35,409 bases of DNA from an uncultured Lachnospiraceae bacterium (GTDB lineage: Bacteria > Bacillota > Clostridia > Lachnospirales > Lachnospiraceae), in NCBI GenBank assembly GCA_900550285.1, contig URRW01000026.1, positions 1-35,409 on the forward strand, given 5' to 3'. Position numbers and translations under genes: made by a program. A model generated the notes under the pieces. It searched no databases. It saw nothing but the letters and a program-made list of their open reading frames with translations, and was not told where the DNA came from. Of this stretch, positions 16,188 to 24,175 are shown piece after piece (position 1 is the first letter of the stretch; every line of letters begins with the position of its first letter).

Positions 16188-17069
16188 ATGCCTTGGTGTC
16201 CGAAGTGCAAAAATGAATATCAGGACGGCATCCGTCTGTGCGCCGACTGCGGCTGTGAGCTTGTGAACAAGCTGACAGAGCGGGAGGAGATCGCGGACGG
16301 AACGTATGAGGAAATGGAAGGGCTGTCCCGTTTCTTAAAAAGCAACGGGATTGGCTCTGCCTGTGCCGTTTCCAAGGAAGGAGATCTTTATTGCGTGACG
16401 GCTGACGCTGTGGAGGCAAAGCATGCGCGGCAGATCCAGCCAGTTTTCTGGATGGAGCTCAGGGCAGAAAGCGAAGCAAAAGCGGCAGCCGAAGCGAAAG
16501 CAGCCGGAACGGATACGGAAGAAACGGATGCAGAAGAGGCTGTAGCAGACGGATTGGAAGAACGGAAAAAAGCGGCGGGGAAAAAGAGCTCCGCAGGCGT
16601 TTATCAGGAGGCCTCCCAGAAGGCGGATAATTTCCGCTCCGGTGCGTATACGCTGTTAGCGGTGGGCGTGATCGGGCTGATCTTTGTCTTTCTTTTGATC
16701 ACGGGGATCCTGCCCCTTTCCATGAACCTGTTTTCAAAGATCACGACCTGTATCGTTATGGGCGGGCTGTTTATTGTTTTTATCGTCATGGGGATCAGCT
16801 CTTTTAAGTCTTATGAGAAGCAGGCGTCCGAAGCCGTTAAGGAAAGCGCCTTAAAGGAAGAGCTTTTGCGCTACTGCAATGACAACTTCTGCGCGCAGCA
16901 GATCGACGGCGCGCTTGGAATTTCGCCGGAGGAAGACGACGCAGAAGCGTATTTTAAGCGGTGCGAGGAGATCAGGCGGCGGATTTCCGAGAACTTTTTA
17001 AATCTGAACGAGGATTATCTGGATCACTTCGTAGACGAGGTGTATGGCCAGATCTATCAGGATTCATGA
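16188..17069 (+). CDS. zinc-ribbon membrane protein, DUF2007-like signalling domain
   Basis: 293 residues, function unknown. The N-terminal zinc ribbon has C4, C7, C18 and C21 (WCPKCKNEY and CADCGCEL). Residues about 40-90 resemble the DUF2007 signal-transducing fold (EGLSRFLKSNGIGSACAV), followed by an Ala/Glu-rich linker. Two membrane helices (about 152-173 and 184-204) and an acidic helical C-terminal domain complete it. The ATG at 16188 has an AAGGAGGGCTGG site, only 13 bases after nfnB, so it likely belongs to that operon; an in-frame upstream ATG lies inside nfnB. The stop overlaps the rlmH start. It is not clearly homologous to the zinc-ribbon protein at 12374 beyond the ribbon itself. 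Confidence 0.75.
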   Translation: MPWCPKCKNEYQDGIRLCADCGCELVNKLTEREEIADGTYEEMEGLSRFLKSNGIGSACAVSKEGDLYCVTADAVEAKHARQIQPVFWMELRAESEAKAAAEAKAAGTDTEETDAEEAVADGLEERKKAAGKKSSAGVYQEASQKADNFRSGAYTLLAVGVIGLIFVFLLITGILPLSMNLFSKITTCIVMGGLFIVFIVMGISSFKSYEKQASEAVKESALKEELLRYCNDNFCAQQIDGALGISPEEDDAEAYFKRCEEIRRRISENFLNLNEDYLDHFVDEVYGQIYQDS

Positions 17070-17545
17070 AGATCACAGTGCTGGCGGTCGGCAAAATAAA
17101 AGAATCCTTTTACCGGGAGGCGCTTTCAGAATACAAAAAGCGCCTCAGCCGGTACTGTAAGCTGGAAATCGTCGAGGTGGCGGACGAAAAGACCGATGAA
17201 AATGCAAGCCCTGTACAGATCGATCAGGTCAAGGAAAAGGAGGCGCAGCGGCTTTTGTCCCACATCCGTGATACGGATTACTGTATCGCCCTTGCCATCG
17301 AAGGCAAAAAATCAGACAGCGTCGCCTTTTCCAAAAAGATCGAAACCCTTGGCGTCTCGGGTGTAAGCAGCATCGTTTTTGTGATCGGCGGTTCCCTCGG
17401 GCTTCATAAAAGCGTGCTTTCCCGGGCAGACTATCTGCTGAGCTTTTCGGATATGACCTTTCCGCATCAGCTCATGCGGGTGATCCTTTTGGAGCAGATC
17501 TACCGGGGCTACCGGATCGCCTGCAACGAGCCGTATCATAAATGA
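17066..17545 (+). CDS. rlmH: 23S rRNA (pseudouridine1915-N3)-methyltransferase
   Basis: SPOUT-class methyltransferase acting on assembled 70S ribosomes at pseudouridine 1915 of helix 69. The 159 residues equal the B. subtilis length. MKITVLAVGKIKE opens the protein; FVIGGSLGLHKSVL forms the SAM-binding knot, and the C-terminal signature MTFPHQLMRVILLEQIYRGYRI ends in EPYHK. The ATG at 17066 overlaps the TGA of the preceding gene (ATGA), so translational coupling is likely; no separate ribosome site is strong. The longer frame to 16961 overlaps that gene and was rejected. Confidence 0.96.
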   Translation: MKITVLAVGKIKESFYREALSEYKKRLSRYCKLEIVEVADEKTDENASPVQIDQVKEKEAQRLLSHIRDTDYCIALAIEGKKSDSVAFSKKIETLGVSGVSSIVFVIGGSLGLHKSVLSRADYLLSFSDMTFPHQLMRVILLEQIYRGYRIACNEPYHK

Positions 17546-17578
17546 CCGCTTCTGCTCATATGCTTTTGTATGAGCAGA
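17536..17578 (+). promoter_or_regulatory. inverted repeat over the yqfC start, with a sigma-E-like element
   Basis: TCTGCTCATA (17551-17560) and TATGAGCAGA (17569-17578) are perfect ten-base arms with an eight-base loop; the yqfC ATG (17570-17572) lies in the right arm. TCATAAA (17536-17542) and CATATGCT (17557-17564), 14 bases apart, partly match the B. subtilis sigma-E pattern. No ribosome site is visible before the ATG. The hairpin lacks a T-run on the + strand, so it is not a usual terminator. Confidence 0.4.
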
Positions 17579-17878
17579 AATCAAAAAAAGGGCGCAAAAA
17601 GCGCCCCTGAATCTTCAAAAACCGCAAAAGAGCTTCTGGTAGAATCCCTGCGCCTGCCGAAGGATACGGCGCTTGGCGCGTCCATCGTGACCGTTACGGG
17701 AAACGAACAGCTTCTGGTGGAAAATTACCGGGGCATTCTGGAATATACGTCCGAGTACATTTTGCTGCAGGGCAGGACGTGCCGGATACGCATCGGCGGG
17801 AAGCGCCTTTCCATCGCCTATTATACAAATGAGGATATGAAGATCGAGGGAAAGATTTCCGAAATCAGGTATCTTTAA
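17570..17878 (+). CDS. yqfC: YabP/YqfC family sporulation protein
   Basis: 102-residue protein with the YabP/YqfC core from about residue 28: LRLPKDTALGASIVTVTGNEQLLVENYRGILEYT, then KRLSIAYYTNEDMKIEGKISEIRYL. B. subtilis YqfC (93 aa) is a sporulation gene made in the mother cell; the molecular role is poorly known. The next gene, yqfD, starts ten bases later, the conserved partner order. ATG 17570 is the only standard start that keeps the domain whole, yet it lies in an inverted repeat with no visible ribosome site. A small GGGCGC-AAAAA-GCGCCC hairpin lies within its early codons. Identification is from the domain pattern plus the yqfD neighbour. Confidence 0.88.
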   Translation: MSRNQKKGAKSAPESSKTAKELLVESLRLPKDTALGASIVTVTGNEQLLVENYRGILEYTSEYILLQGRTCRIRIGGKRLSIAYYTNEDMKIEGKISEIRYL

Positions 17879-17888
17879 CGGAGGCGAT

Positions 17889-19133
17889 ATGATAGGGATC
17901 ATCCGGTACTGTAAGGGCTATGTCAGGATCAGGGTGTGGGGGTATTCTCCGGAACGCTTCATGAACCTGTGTACGAACAGAGGAATTCTTTTGTGGGGAG
18001 TGCGCAGCTGCGACGGCTATTATACGATGTATGTGAGCCTGAGCGGTTTTTTTGCCTTAAAAGAGATTGTCCGCAAGACGAAAACAAGGGTGGCCGTTTT
18101 GGAGAAAAGAGGGCTGCCTTTTTTGGCACGGGATGTAAGGCGGCGCAGGATGTTTGTGCTGGGCATGTTTTTGTGCCTGCTTTTTATCCTCTTTATGTCC
18201 CGGTTCGTGTGGGCGATCGAGTTAAAGGGCAACCGGATGATCACCGACGACGAGCTGTACGGGTTTCTGGAAGAGGAGGGCGTTTTTTACGGCAGCAAAA
18301 AAAGCGCGGTGGAGTCCGGGTCGCTGGAAGAGGCGCTGCGGGAGAGCTTCCACCAGATCACATGGGCGTCTGTGGGGCTTGAGGGCACGAAGGTAACGGT
18401 GCAGATCAAGGAAAACGACCTTCCCACAAAGGAGGAGCAGTATCAGGAAAACGCCTCCTTTGCGGACGGCGCGGATCTGGCGGCAGCGGCGGACGGGACG
18501 GTCGTTTCGATCCTGACCCGCAGCGGCGTGCCCATGGTACGGGCGGGGGACGAGGTCAAAAAGGGCGACGTCCTCATCAGCGGCCTTGTGCCCGTGAAAA
18601 ACGACGACCAGACGGTGCGGGAGTACGGGCGGGTCGTGTCGGACGGCGACGTTGTGATCGAGACAAAAAAGCAGGTGCATCTGACGCAGCCCTTTTCGTG
18701 CCAGTATAAAAATTATACCGGGCGCGAAAAGACAAAGCGGTTTGTTACGGCAGGCTCCAGACGGTTTTTATTTCCGCCGGGGAAATGCCGCTTTGTAAAA
18801 TATGACGAGGTGGTTGAGCAGGAGCGGGTGCGGCTGTTTGGGCAGATCGACCTGCCGGTTTTTACGGGAACGCTGACGCTGCGGGAGTATCTTTTGGTGG
18901 ACGCGGTCTACGAGGAAGAGAGTGCAAAGCGGCTGCTTTGTTCCCGGCTGGAAAAAATAATTGCCGGTTTGGAAGAAAAAGGGGTTCAAATTACCCAAAA
19001 AGATGTTAGAATAGTAAGAAAAACGGACGGGCTGATCCTGCAGGGCAGCCTTACGATGCGGCAGGCGGCGGCAGTGCTTCAGGAAATTCGGGAGGATGCT
19101 GCAGATCCTGCGGCAGAGACGTCCGCAACCTGA
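17889..19133 (+). CDS. yqfD: sporulation protein YqfD
   Basis: 414-residue YqfD family membrane protein required for efficient spore formation in Bacillus. The N-terminal cytoplasmic domain (about 1-85) begins GIIRYCKGYVRIRVWGYSPERFMNLC, a family hallmark. One membrane helix lies at about 87-108. The outer part includes ELKGNRMITDDELYGFL, reminiscent of a POTRA-like fold, and AAADGTVVSILTRSGVPMVRAGDEVKKGDVLISG. The ATG 17889 follows a GGAGGCGAT site ten bases after yqfC. Its stop is 13 bases before phoH. This yqfC-yqfD-phoH order matches many endospore formers. Exact biochemical function is not known. Confidence 0.94.
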   Translation: MIGIIRYCKGYVRIRVWGYSPERFMNLCTNRGILLWGVRSCDGYYTMYVSLSGFFALKEIVRKTKTRVAVLEKRGLPFLARDVRRRRMFVLGMFLCLLFILFMSRFVWAIELKGNRMITDDELYGFLEEEGVFYGSKKSAVESGSLEEALRESFHQITWASVGLEGTKVTVQIKENDLPTKEEQYQENASFADGADLAAAADGTVVSILTRSGVPMVRAGDEVKKGDVLISGLVPVKNDDQTVREYGRVVSDGDVVIETKKQVHLTQPFSCQYKNYTGREKTKRFVTAGSRRFLFPPGKCRFVKYDEVVEQERVRLFGQIDLPVFTGTLTLREYLLVDAVYEEESAKRLLCSRLEKIIAGLEEKGVQITQKDVRIVRKTDGLILQGSLTMRQAAAVLQEIREDAADPAAETSAT

Positions 19134-19146
19134 CGGAGTTTGGAAC

Positions 19147-20238
19147 ATGGCATTTACAGAGCAGACATTGGAACTGGACAACGCCTATATCGGCAATCTT
19201 TTCGGGCAGTTTGACTGCCATTTAAAAAAACTGGAGCGGTCTTTTGGCGTACAGATCGTTGACCGGGACGGTATCGTGCACGTCCGCGGAAACGGGCAGG
19301 CGGCAGCGTCCGCATCGGCGGTGCTGAAACGCCTTGAGCAGCTTGCAGAAAGGGGGACTCCCATTCTGGAACAGAATGTGGACTATGCGATAGCGATGGA
19401 AATGGAACAGCAGGGCGATGCCCTTTTGGAAATTGACGGGGATCTGATCTGCCATACGGTAAGCGGCAAGCCGGTAAAGCCCAAGACACTGGGGCAGAAG
19501 CAGTATGTGGATCTGATCCGGGATAAGATGATCGTATTCGGTCTTGGCCCCGCCGGGACCGGAAAGACCTATCTTGCGATGGCGATGGCGATCACCGCTT
19601 TTAAAAATAACGAGGTGGAGCGGATCATTCTGACCCGTCCTGCCATCGAGGCGGGGGAGAAGCTGGGATTTTTGCCCGGCGACCTGCAGAGTAAGGTTGA
19701 CCCTTACCTGCGCCCTCTTTACGATGCGCTCTATCAGATCATGGGGGCGGAGAGCTTCCAGAAAAATATGGAAAAGGGGCTGATTGAAGTAGCGCCCCTT
19801 GCCTATATGAGAGGGCGCACGCTGGACAACGCCTACATCATTCTGGACGAGGCGCAGAATACGACACCTGCCCAGATGAAGATGTTTCTGACCCGTATCG
19901 GCTTTGGCTCCAAGGTGGTGATTACCGGCGACGCGACCCAGAAGGATCTGGGCGCAGGCGTGGAGTCCGGGCTGGACGTTGCTGCAAAGGTGCTTTCCAA
20001 TCTGGACGACATCGGCTTTTGCAGCCTGACGAGCAGGGACGTGGTGCGTCATCCCCTCGTGCAAAAGATCGTTAAGGCATATGAAAATTATGAGGCAAGG
20101 CAGGCATACCGCAGCGCCAAAAAGGAGCGCGTCCTGAAGGCAAAGAAACTTTCCGCCGGGAAACGGCCCGTCAGGGAGGGCGCTGTGCCAAAGACAGATC
20201 CGAAAGAAAAAAGATCCGGGAGGGACAGACGATCATGA
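19147..20238 (+). CDS. phoH: PhoH family ATPase
   Basis: 363-residue PhoH-like P-loop ATPase. An N-terminal KH-like region (about 1-80) precedes the ATPase core with Walker A GPAGTGKT at 134-141, RPAIEAGEKLGFLPGDLQSKVDPYLRPLYDAL, Walker B YIILDEAQNTTPAQMKMFLTR, and VVITGDATQKDLG. Family members are thought to act in RNA metabolism, supported by the ybeY neighbour, but the substrate is not settled. The basic C-terminal tail (KKERVLKAKKLSAGKRPVRE) is lineage-specific. Start 19147 has a GGAG site; a frame opening at 19096 overlaps yqfD and was rejected. Its stop overlaps the ybeY ATG by four bases. Confidence 0.94.
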   Translation: MAFTEQTLELDNAYIGNLFGQFDCHLKKLERSFGVQIVDRDGIVHVRGNGQAAASASAVLKRLEQLAERGTPILEQNVDYAIAMEMEQQGDALLEIDGDLICHTVSGKPVKPKTLGQKQYVDLIRDKMIVFGLGPAGTGKTYLAMAMAITAFKNNEVERIILTRPAIEAGEKLGFLPGDLQSKVDPYLRPLYDALYQIMGAESFQKNMEKGLIEVAPLAYMRGRTLDNAYIILDEAQNTTPAQMKMFLTRIGFGSKVVITGDATQKDLGAGVESGLDVAAKVLSNLDDIGFCSLTSRDVVRHPLVQKIVKAYENYEARQAYRSAKKERVLKAKKLSAGKRPVREGAVPKTDPKEKRSGRDRRS

Positions 20239-20747
20239 CCGTATATGTGGAAAACGAAACCGAAGAGGTTTTTGCATTTGATGAGGAGGCGCTGTGCAGG
20301 CAGGTGGCAGAGGCGGTTTTGGACAGCGAGGGCTGTCCCTATGAGGCGCAGGTAAACGTGCTGATCACAGACAGCGAGGGCATACGGGACTATAACAGGG
20401 AGTACCGCGGTATTGACCGGGAAACGGACGTTTTGAGCTTTCCGAACGTCCCCTTTGAAAAAGAGGCGGATTTTTCGGTGGCGGAAGACTGTGAATCGGA
20501 CTGCTTTGACCCGGACAGCGGCGAGCTGATTTTGGGCGACATCATCTTGTGCACCGGGCGCATTTATTCCCAGGCGGAAAGCTACAACCACTCCGTCAGG
20601 CGGGAATTTGCCTTTCTTGTGGCGCACAGCATGCTCCATCTTTGCGGCTATGACCACGAAACGCCGGCAGAGGCAGAGGTGATGGAACAGAAACAGGAAG
20701 CGGTTTTGGAAAGCCTCGGGCTGACAAGGGACTGCGCGGACAGATAA
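20235..20747 (+). CDS. ybeY: rRNA maturation endoribonuclease YbeY
   Basis: 170-residue metal-dependent endoribonuclease for 16S rRNA 3' maturation and ribosome quality control. The zinc motif HSMLHLCGYDH supplies H131, H135 and H141; TDVLSFP and GELILGDIILC are the other family signatures. The ATG overlaps the phoH stop (ATGA), so the two are translationally coupled. In B. subtilis the pgpH (yqfF) gene separates phoH and ybeY, but here they are adjacent. An acidic insert near residues 80-95 (AEDCESDCFDPDSG) is a small lineage feature. Confidence 0.96.
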   Translation: MTVYVENETEEVFAFDEEALCRQVAEAVLDSEGCPYEAQVNVLITDSEGIRDYNREYRGIDRETDVLSFPNVPFEKEADFSVAEDCESDCFDPDSGELILGDIILCTGRIYSQAESYNHSVRREFAFLVAHSMLHLCGYDHETPAEAEVMEQKQEAVLESLGLTRDCADR

Positions 20748-20760
20748 GGGGAGCGGCGAT

Positions 20761-22395
20761 ATGGCTTCAAAAAAGAAACATAAGAGAATAAGGAAGCAAA
20801 GCAGCATCGTGCTTCCCGACTGGACAGGCAGCCTGTTTGGGGCGTTGTGCCTGATCCTCGGCATTTTTGCGCCGGTGCGGCTTGTCAATGTATTCGGGGA
20901 TGAGGGAAGCGCCTATTGGGGTGCTGCGCTGGAGCTGTTTTTTGTGCTGTTTGCCCTGTTTGGGGCAGGCTGCGCCCGCTCGGTTTCCATTATGATCCGC
21001 AGGCGGGCAGAGCTGGGGGACATCAGAAACGCCCGGCTGATCGCAGGCAGGTCGCTGGGGACGGCTTTTTTTGTCAGCCTTTTTCTGGCGGGGGCAGGCT
21101 ACGGACTGGCTTCTTTCCTGTGCGGTACGCTGTTTAGGCTTCCGCTGGCAAAAATGGCGCTTGAGATTTTTCTGGCGGCGCTGATCCCGCTGTCTCTTTT
21201 ATGGACGCTGTGCGGCATTCTGGACGCCTTCGGGAAGGAAAAGCCGGTCCGGTTCTGGAACGGCTTGCTGGGGCTTTTGCTCTTTGTGACAGGACCGCTT
21301 TTTGCAGCGCCGCTGTATGATTACGGGACGAAGGTGGGCGCGCTGTTGCAAAATCCGTCCTATGGACCCGCTTATGGGGCGATGGGCGCTGCGGCTGCAT
21401 TTTTCATCTCCGTTATGATCTGTATGCTGGGACTGTTCTTTTCCTGGACGGCTGCCGCAAGGGAGCTTCGCAGGATGGAGCTTGAAGAGACAGCGTCCCA
21501 GAAAACAAACGAGGCATGGGCAGCGATCCTGCGCAATGCGATGCCGGTGTGCATCCCGGCGTTTTTTGCAGCGGTCGGGCTTTTAGGCGAAAGCATACTG
21601 TTTCTGCAAAAGGGCGGCGCCGCCCAATGGGGCGTCTATCTGGGGAAATGCCTGCCGCTGACTGCGGTAGCGCTTGCCGGGGCGTTTACGCTGGCGCTTC
21701 GGATGCTGCCGGAATTTAAGCTCAGCTTTTCCGGGCGCAGCCTGCGCAAAAGCCGGGATAAATGTATGCTGGCACTGCGCTGCACCGCGCTGTATGTGAT
21801 TCCGGCAGCCGTGCTTTTTGCAGCGCTGGCAGAGCCGTTTATCGGGACACTGTTTCAGACCGGGGAGCTTTCCGGCATTTACGGGCCGCTCAGGGTTTCG
21901 GCAATCAGCGTTGTCTTTTTCGGGCTGGCGTTCATGCTGGGGGCGATCCTGTTTTCGATGGAGCTGTATTATCATTTGTGGATCGGGCTTTTGCTGTGCA
22001 CCGTCGTCCGGCTGGGGGCGTTTTATGTATTCCATTCCCTGCTGGATCTAAAGCTGTACAGCCCGGCGTATGCGAACGCCATCGGTTCCTTTGTATTATG
22101 CCTGTTTTTGCTTTTGTCGGTCAGACGGCAGCTTAAGATTTCCGTAAGCTGGGGACGCATTTTCCTTGCGCCCTGCATCAGCGGGGCGGTAATGGCGGGT
22201 GTGAGCCTTCTGTTTTCGGAGCTTCTGTTAAAAAATACGGCGAGCCCGATCCGGATGATCTTAAGCGGCGGTCTTGGGCTTTTTTCCTATTTTGCCGTAT
22301 CCCTTTTGCTGAGGGGAGCAACGCGCAGGGAGCTGCGCTGTATGCCCGGCGGACAGTGGCTCATCCGTCTCGGAGGCATTCTGCGCCTGCTGTGA
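20761..22395 (+). CDS. MOP-superfamily polysaccharide/lipid flippase (SpoVB/MurJ-like)
   Basis: 544-residue polytopic protein with a basic Lys/Arg-rich N-terminus and roughly 12-14 membrane helices. The repeats of the MOP exporter fold are suggested by YGAMGAAAAFFISVMICML near the middle, LAEPFIGTLFQTGEL, and the late LRVSAISVVFFGLAFMLGAILFSMELYYHLWIGLLL segment. Relatives move lipid-linked precursors across the membrane; SpoVB acts in spore cortex synthesis and MurJ in lipid II export. The exact substrate cannot be read here. It follows ybeY by 13 bases with a GGGGAG site and is probably co-transcribed. A conserved D/E pair diagnostic for MurJ was not seen. Confidence 0.72.
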   Translation: MASKKKHKRIRKQSSIVLPDWTGSLFGALCLILGIFAPVRLVNVFGDEGSAYWGAALELFFVLFALFGAGCARSVSIMIRRRAELGDIRNARLIAGRSLGTAFFVSLFLAGAGYGLASFLCGTLFRLPLAKMALEIFLAALIPLSLLWTLCGILDAFGKEKPVRFWNGLLGLLLFVTGPLFAAPLYDYGTKVGALLQNPSYGPAYGAMGAAAAFFISVMICMLGLFFSWTAAARELRRMELEETASQKTNEAWAAILRNAMPVCIPAFFAAVGLLGESILFLQKGGAAQWGVYLGKCLPLTAVALAGAFTLALRMLPEFKLSFSGRSLRKSRDKCMLALRCTALYVIPAAVLFAALAEPFIGTLFQTGELSGIYGPLRVSAISVVFFGLAFMLGAILFSMELYYHLWIGLLLCTVVRLGAFYVFHSLLDLKLYSPAYANAIGSFVLCLFLLLSVRRQLKISVSWGRIFLAPCISGAVMAGVSLLFSELLLKNTASPIRMILSGGLGLFSYFAVSLLLRGATRRELRCMPGGQWLIRLGGILRLL

Positions 22396-22423
22396 GCATA
22401 TTTTGGACAGGGTCGTATAAACG
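22396..22423 (+). promoter_or_regulatory. possible sporulation sigma (sigma-E-like) promoter
   Basis: GCATATT at 22396-22402 fits the sigma-E -35 pattern KMATATT fully. A -10 candidate, TATAAACG at 22416-22423, is 13 bases away and only partly fits CATACANT. It would start transcription near 22430, before the AGGTGAT ribosome site of the BofC-like gene. No sigma-A pair is visible. It is suggestive because the gene has a sporulation-type domain. Confidence 0.3.
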
Positions 22424-22460
22424 CTGAAAAAAAGCGGATACTTTGAAATGAGGTGATTAC

Positions 22461-22886
22461 ATGCGCCATTTCAAAAGGATCTGCTTTTTTTGTTATTCCT
22501 GCGCGCTGTTTGCGGGTGGCTTCTGGTGCAGTTTGGAAATGGAAGCGTTTTTTTATCCGGGAAGGGGAGCTTCCCCGAAGGCTTATGAAAGCTCCGGTTT
22601 TTTGCCTGCCGCGCCCGATCTGACGTCCGGCAAAGAGGCAGAGCGGGCGTCGTCTTCAAGCGCCGTCAAAAAAGAATCCGGCGGGCAAAAGGATCCGGCA
22701 TTTTGCCTGATCGTGGAGGACAACCGGGTGAACGCATACGAACGGGAAACGGGAGATTTGTATTTGCAGACGGGTGTAGACGCGCGGACGCTGCCCTGCC
22801 GGCTCAGGAGGCGGATCTTAAGCGGCTATGGCCAGGTTTCCGCAGACAGTCTGGAAAAATTTCTTGTTTCATATGCCGAAGCGTGA
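22461..22886 (+). CDS. small membrane-anchored protein with BofC C-terminal-like domain
   Basis: 141 residues. The N-terminus has a Cys-rich hydrophobic helix (about 5-24), then a low-complexity Ser/Glu/Lys linker. The last 60 residues read as a compact domain: FCLIVEDNRVNAYE, then a hydrophobic strand, then TGVDARTLPCRLRRRILSGYGQVSADSLEKFLVSY. That order resembles the BofC C-terminal domain, in which a 'gkvavy ... LP ... l..Gi ... L..fL..y' pattern is typical. In Bacillus BofC restrains sigma-K activation in the forespore space; here no N-terminal BofC domain is present, so the same role cannot be claimed. ATG 22461 follows AGGTGAT. The assignment is by pattern and is moderate. Confidence 0.6.
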   Translation: MRHFKRICFFCYSCALFAGGFWCSLEMEAFFYPGRGASPKAYESSGFLPAAPDLTSGKEAERASSSSAVKKESGGQKDPAFCLIVEDNRVNAYERETGDLYLQTGVDARTLPCRLRRRILSGYGQVSADSLEKFLVSYAEA

Positions 22887-22892
22887 TATAGT
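22884..22892 (+). promoter_or_regulatory. extended -10 promoter candidate for the FAD protein at 22925
   Basis: TGATATAGT at 22884-22892 is an extended -10 (TGN plus TATAGT, one mismatch). The -35 17 bases upstream (TTGTTT, 22864-22869) is weak. The start would be near 22899, leaving about 26 bases to the next ATG. It overlaps the preceding stop codon. Confidence 0.4.
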
Positions 22893-22924
22893 TGACGCAT
22901 ATGATGAAAGGATGAGAGAGACAT

Positions 22925-24175
22925 ATGACGCGGACAGGCATTATCGGGGGCGGCGCATCCGGCATGATGGCAGCGATACAGGCGGCGGAAAGCGGCGCGT
23001 CCGTTACGATCTTGGAGCGCCGGGACCGGATCGGGAAGAAGCTTTTGGCAACCGGGAACGGACGGTGCAATCTGGGAAATCTGGATTTTGAAGTGCTGCG
23101 GGATTACCGCAGCCGTCTGGCAGACCGGCTGCCCGCATATTTTGAACGGTTCGGCACACGGGAAATGCTTTCCTTTCTGGAGGAGCGCGGACTGTATGTG
23201 ACCGATAAAAACGGCTATTTATATCCATACAGCGGGCAGGCGGCTTCGGTGCTTTCGTTTTTTTTGGAGCGCTTAAGTCAGCTTGACGTAAAGGTTGTGT
23301 GCAGTGCAGAAATTCAGGAAATCCGGGCGGAGGCGTCCGAACAATCCCGGTTTCTGGTACGGACGCAGGAGGAACGCTATTTTTTTGATACGCTGATCCT
23401 TGCCTGCGGAAGCCCCGCGGGCGTGCCCGCCCGGGAAAAGCTTGGCGGATACGGTCTTGCAGAAAAGCTGGGGCTTTCCGTGGAGAAGCCGCTTCCTGCG
23501 CTGACGGCGCTGCGCTGTCAGGAAAAATGGTACAAGGCGCTGGCGGGGGTGCGCTGTCAGGCAAAGGTTACACTTTTTGTCGGCGGAAGGGAGCGCTGCC
23601 GGGAGGCAGGGGAGCTGCAGCTGACCGATTACGGCATTTCCGGCATTCCGGTGTTCCAGCTTTCCCGCTATGCGTCCGAGGCGCTGGCTTCCGGGAAGGA
23701 AGTGACCGCTTCCATCGACTTTTTCCCGCAGTTTTCCCAAAAGCAGTGGGAGCGGTTTTGCGGCAGGCAGTATGAGGCGTGTCAGGGGATGAGCGCAGCC
23801 TTTTTGGCGGAAGGGATGCTGCATAAAAAGCTGGCAGCCCATTTTCTGGGCATGGCAGGGCTAAAGCCATCAGATCCTGTTTCTCCCCGGACAAAGCAGA
23901 AGCTGTTTGAGATGTTTTCCCGGATGCGGGAGCTGAAAACGCGGATAGAAGCGGCAAATCCGATGGAAAACGCGCAGGTGTGCATGGGCGGCGTATCGCT
24001 TTTGGAGGTCGATGAAAGGCTGGAGGCGGTCAGGGTGCCCGGGCTTTTTTTGTGCGGGGAAATGCTCGACGTGGACGGGCGCTGCGGCGGCTATAATCTG
24101 CAGTGGGCATGGACGAGCGGATATATCGCGGGAAAAGAAGCCGCGGGGAAGCGCCGGAAGGGAGGACGCAGATGA
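22925..24175 (+). CDS. HI0933/YhiN-family FAD-dependent oxidoreductase
   Basis: 416-residue flavoprotein of the HI0933 (YhiN) family, function generally uncharacterised. Seen: the FAD-binding GIIGGGASGMMAAIQAAESGASVTILE at about 5-31, then the family hallmark GKKLLATGNGRCNLGN near 38-53. The C-terminus has LCGEMLDVDGRCGGYNLQWAWTSGYIAGKEA, another hallmark (GGYN..A..SG). It likely binds FAD and perhaps NAD(P)H; the substrate is unknown. The next gene, another FAD protein, overlaps by four bases (ATGA), so the two are probably translated together. A GAAAGGATGAGAG site precedes ATG 22925. Confidence 0.9.
   Translation: MTRTGIIGGGASGMMAAIQAAESGASVTILERRDRIGKKLLATGNGRCNLGNLDFEVLRDYRSRLADRLPAYFERFGTREMLSFLEERGLYVTDKNGYLYPYSGQAASVLSFFLERLSQLDVKVVCSAEIQEIRAEASEQSRFLVRTQEERYFFDTLILACGSPAGVPAREKLGGYGLAEKLGLSVEKPLPALTALRCQEKWYKALAGVRCQAKVTLFVGGRERCREAGELQLTDYGISGIPVFQLSRYASEALASGKEVTASIDFFPQFSQKQWERFCGRQYEACQGMSAAFLAEGMLHKKLAAHFLGMAGLKPSDPVSPRTKQKLFEMFSRMRELKTRIEAANPMENAQVCMGGVSLLEVDERLEAVRVPGLFLCGEMLDVDGRCGGYNLQWAWTSGYIAGKEAAGKRRKGGRR

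Noticed and set aside
14909..16210. A long open frame on the minus strand opposite nfnB (about 430 codons).
   Set aside because: It has no ribosome site, no recognisable domain, and mirrors a clearly conserved gene; GC-rich codon usage often leaves the opposite strand open.
17589..17606. GGGCGC-AAAAA-GCGCCC stem as a terminator.
   Set aside because: It lies inside the yqfC coding region, the T-run is absent, and it is compatible with ordinary codons.
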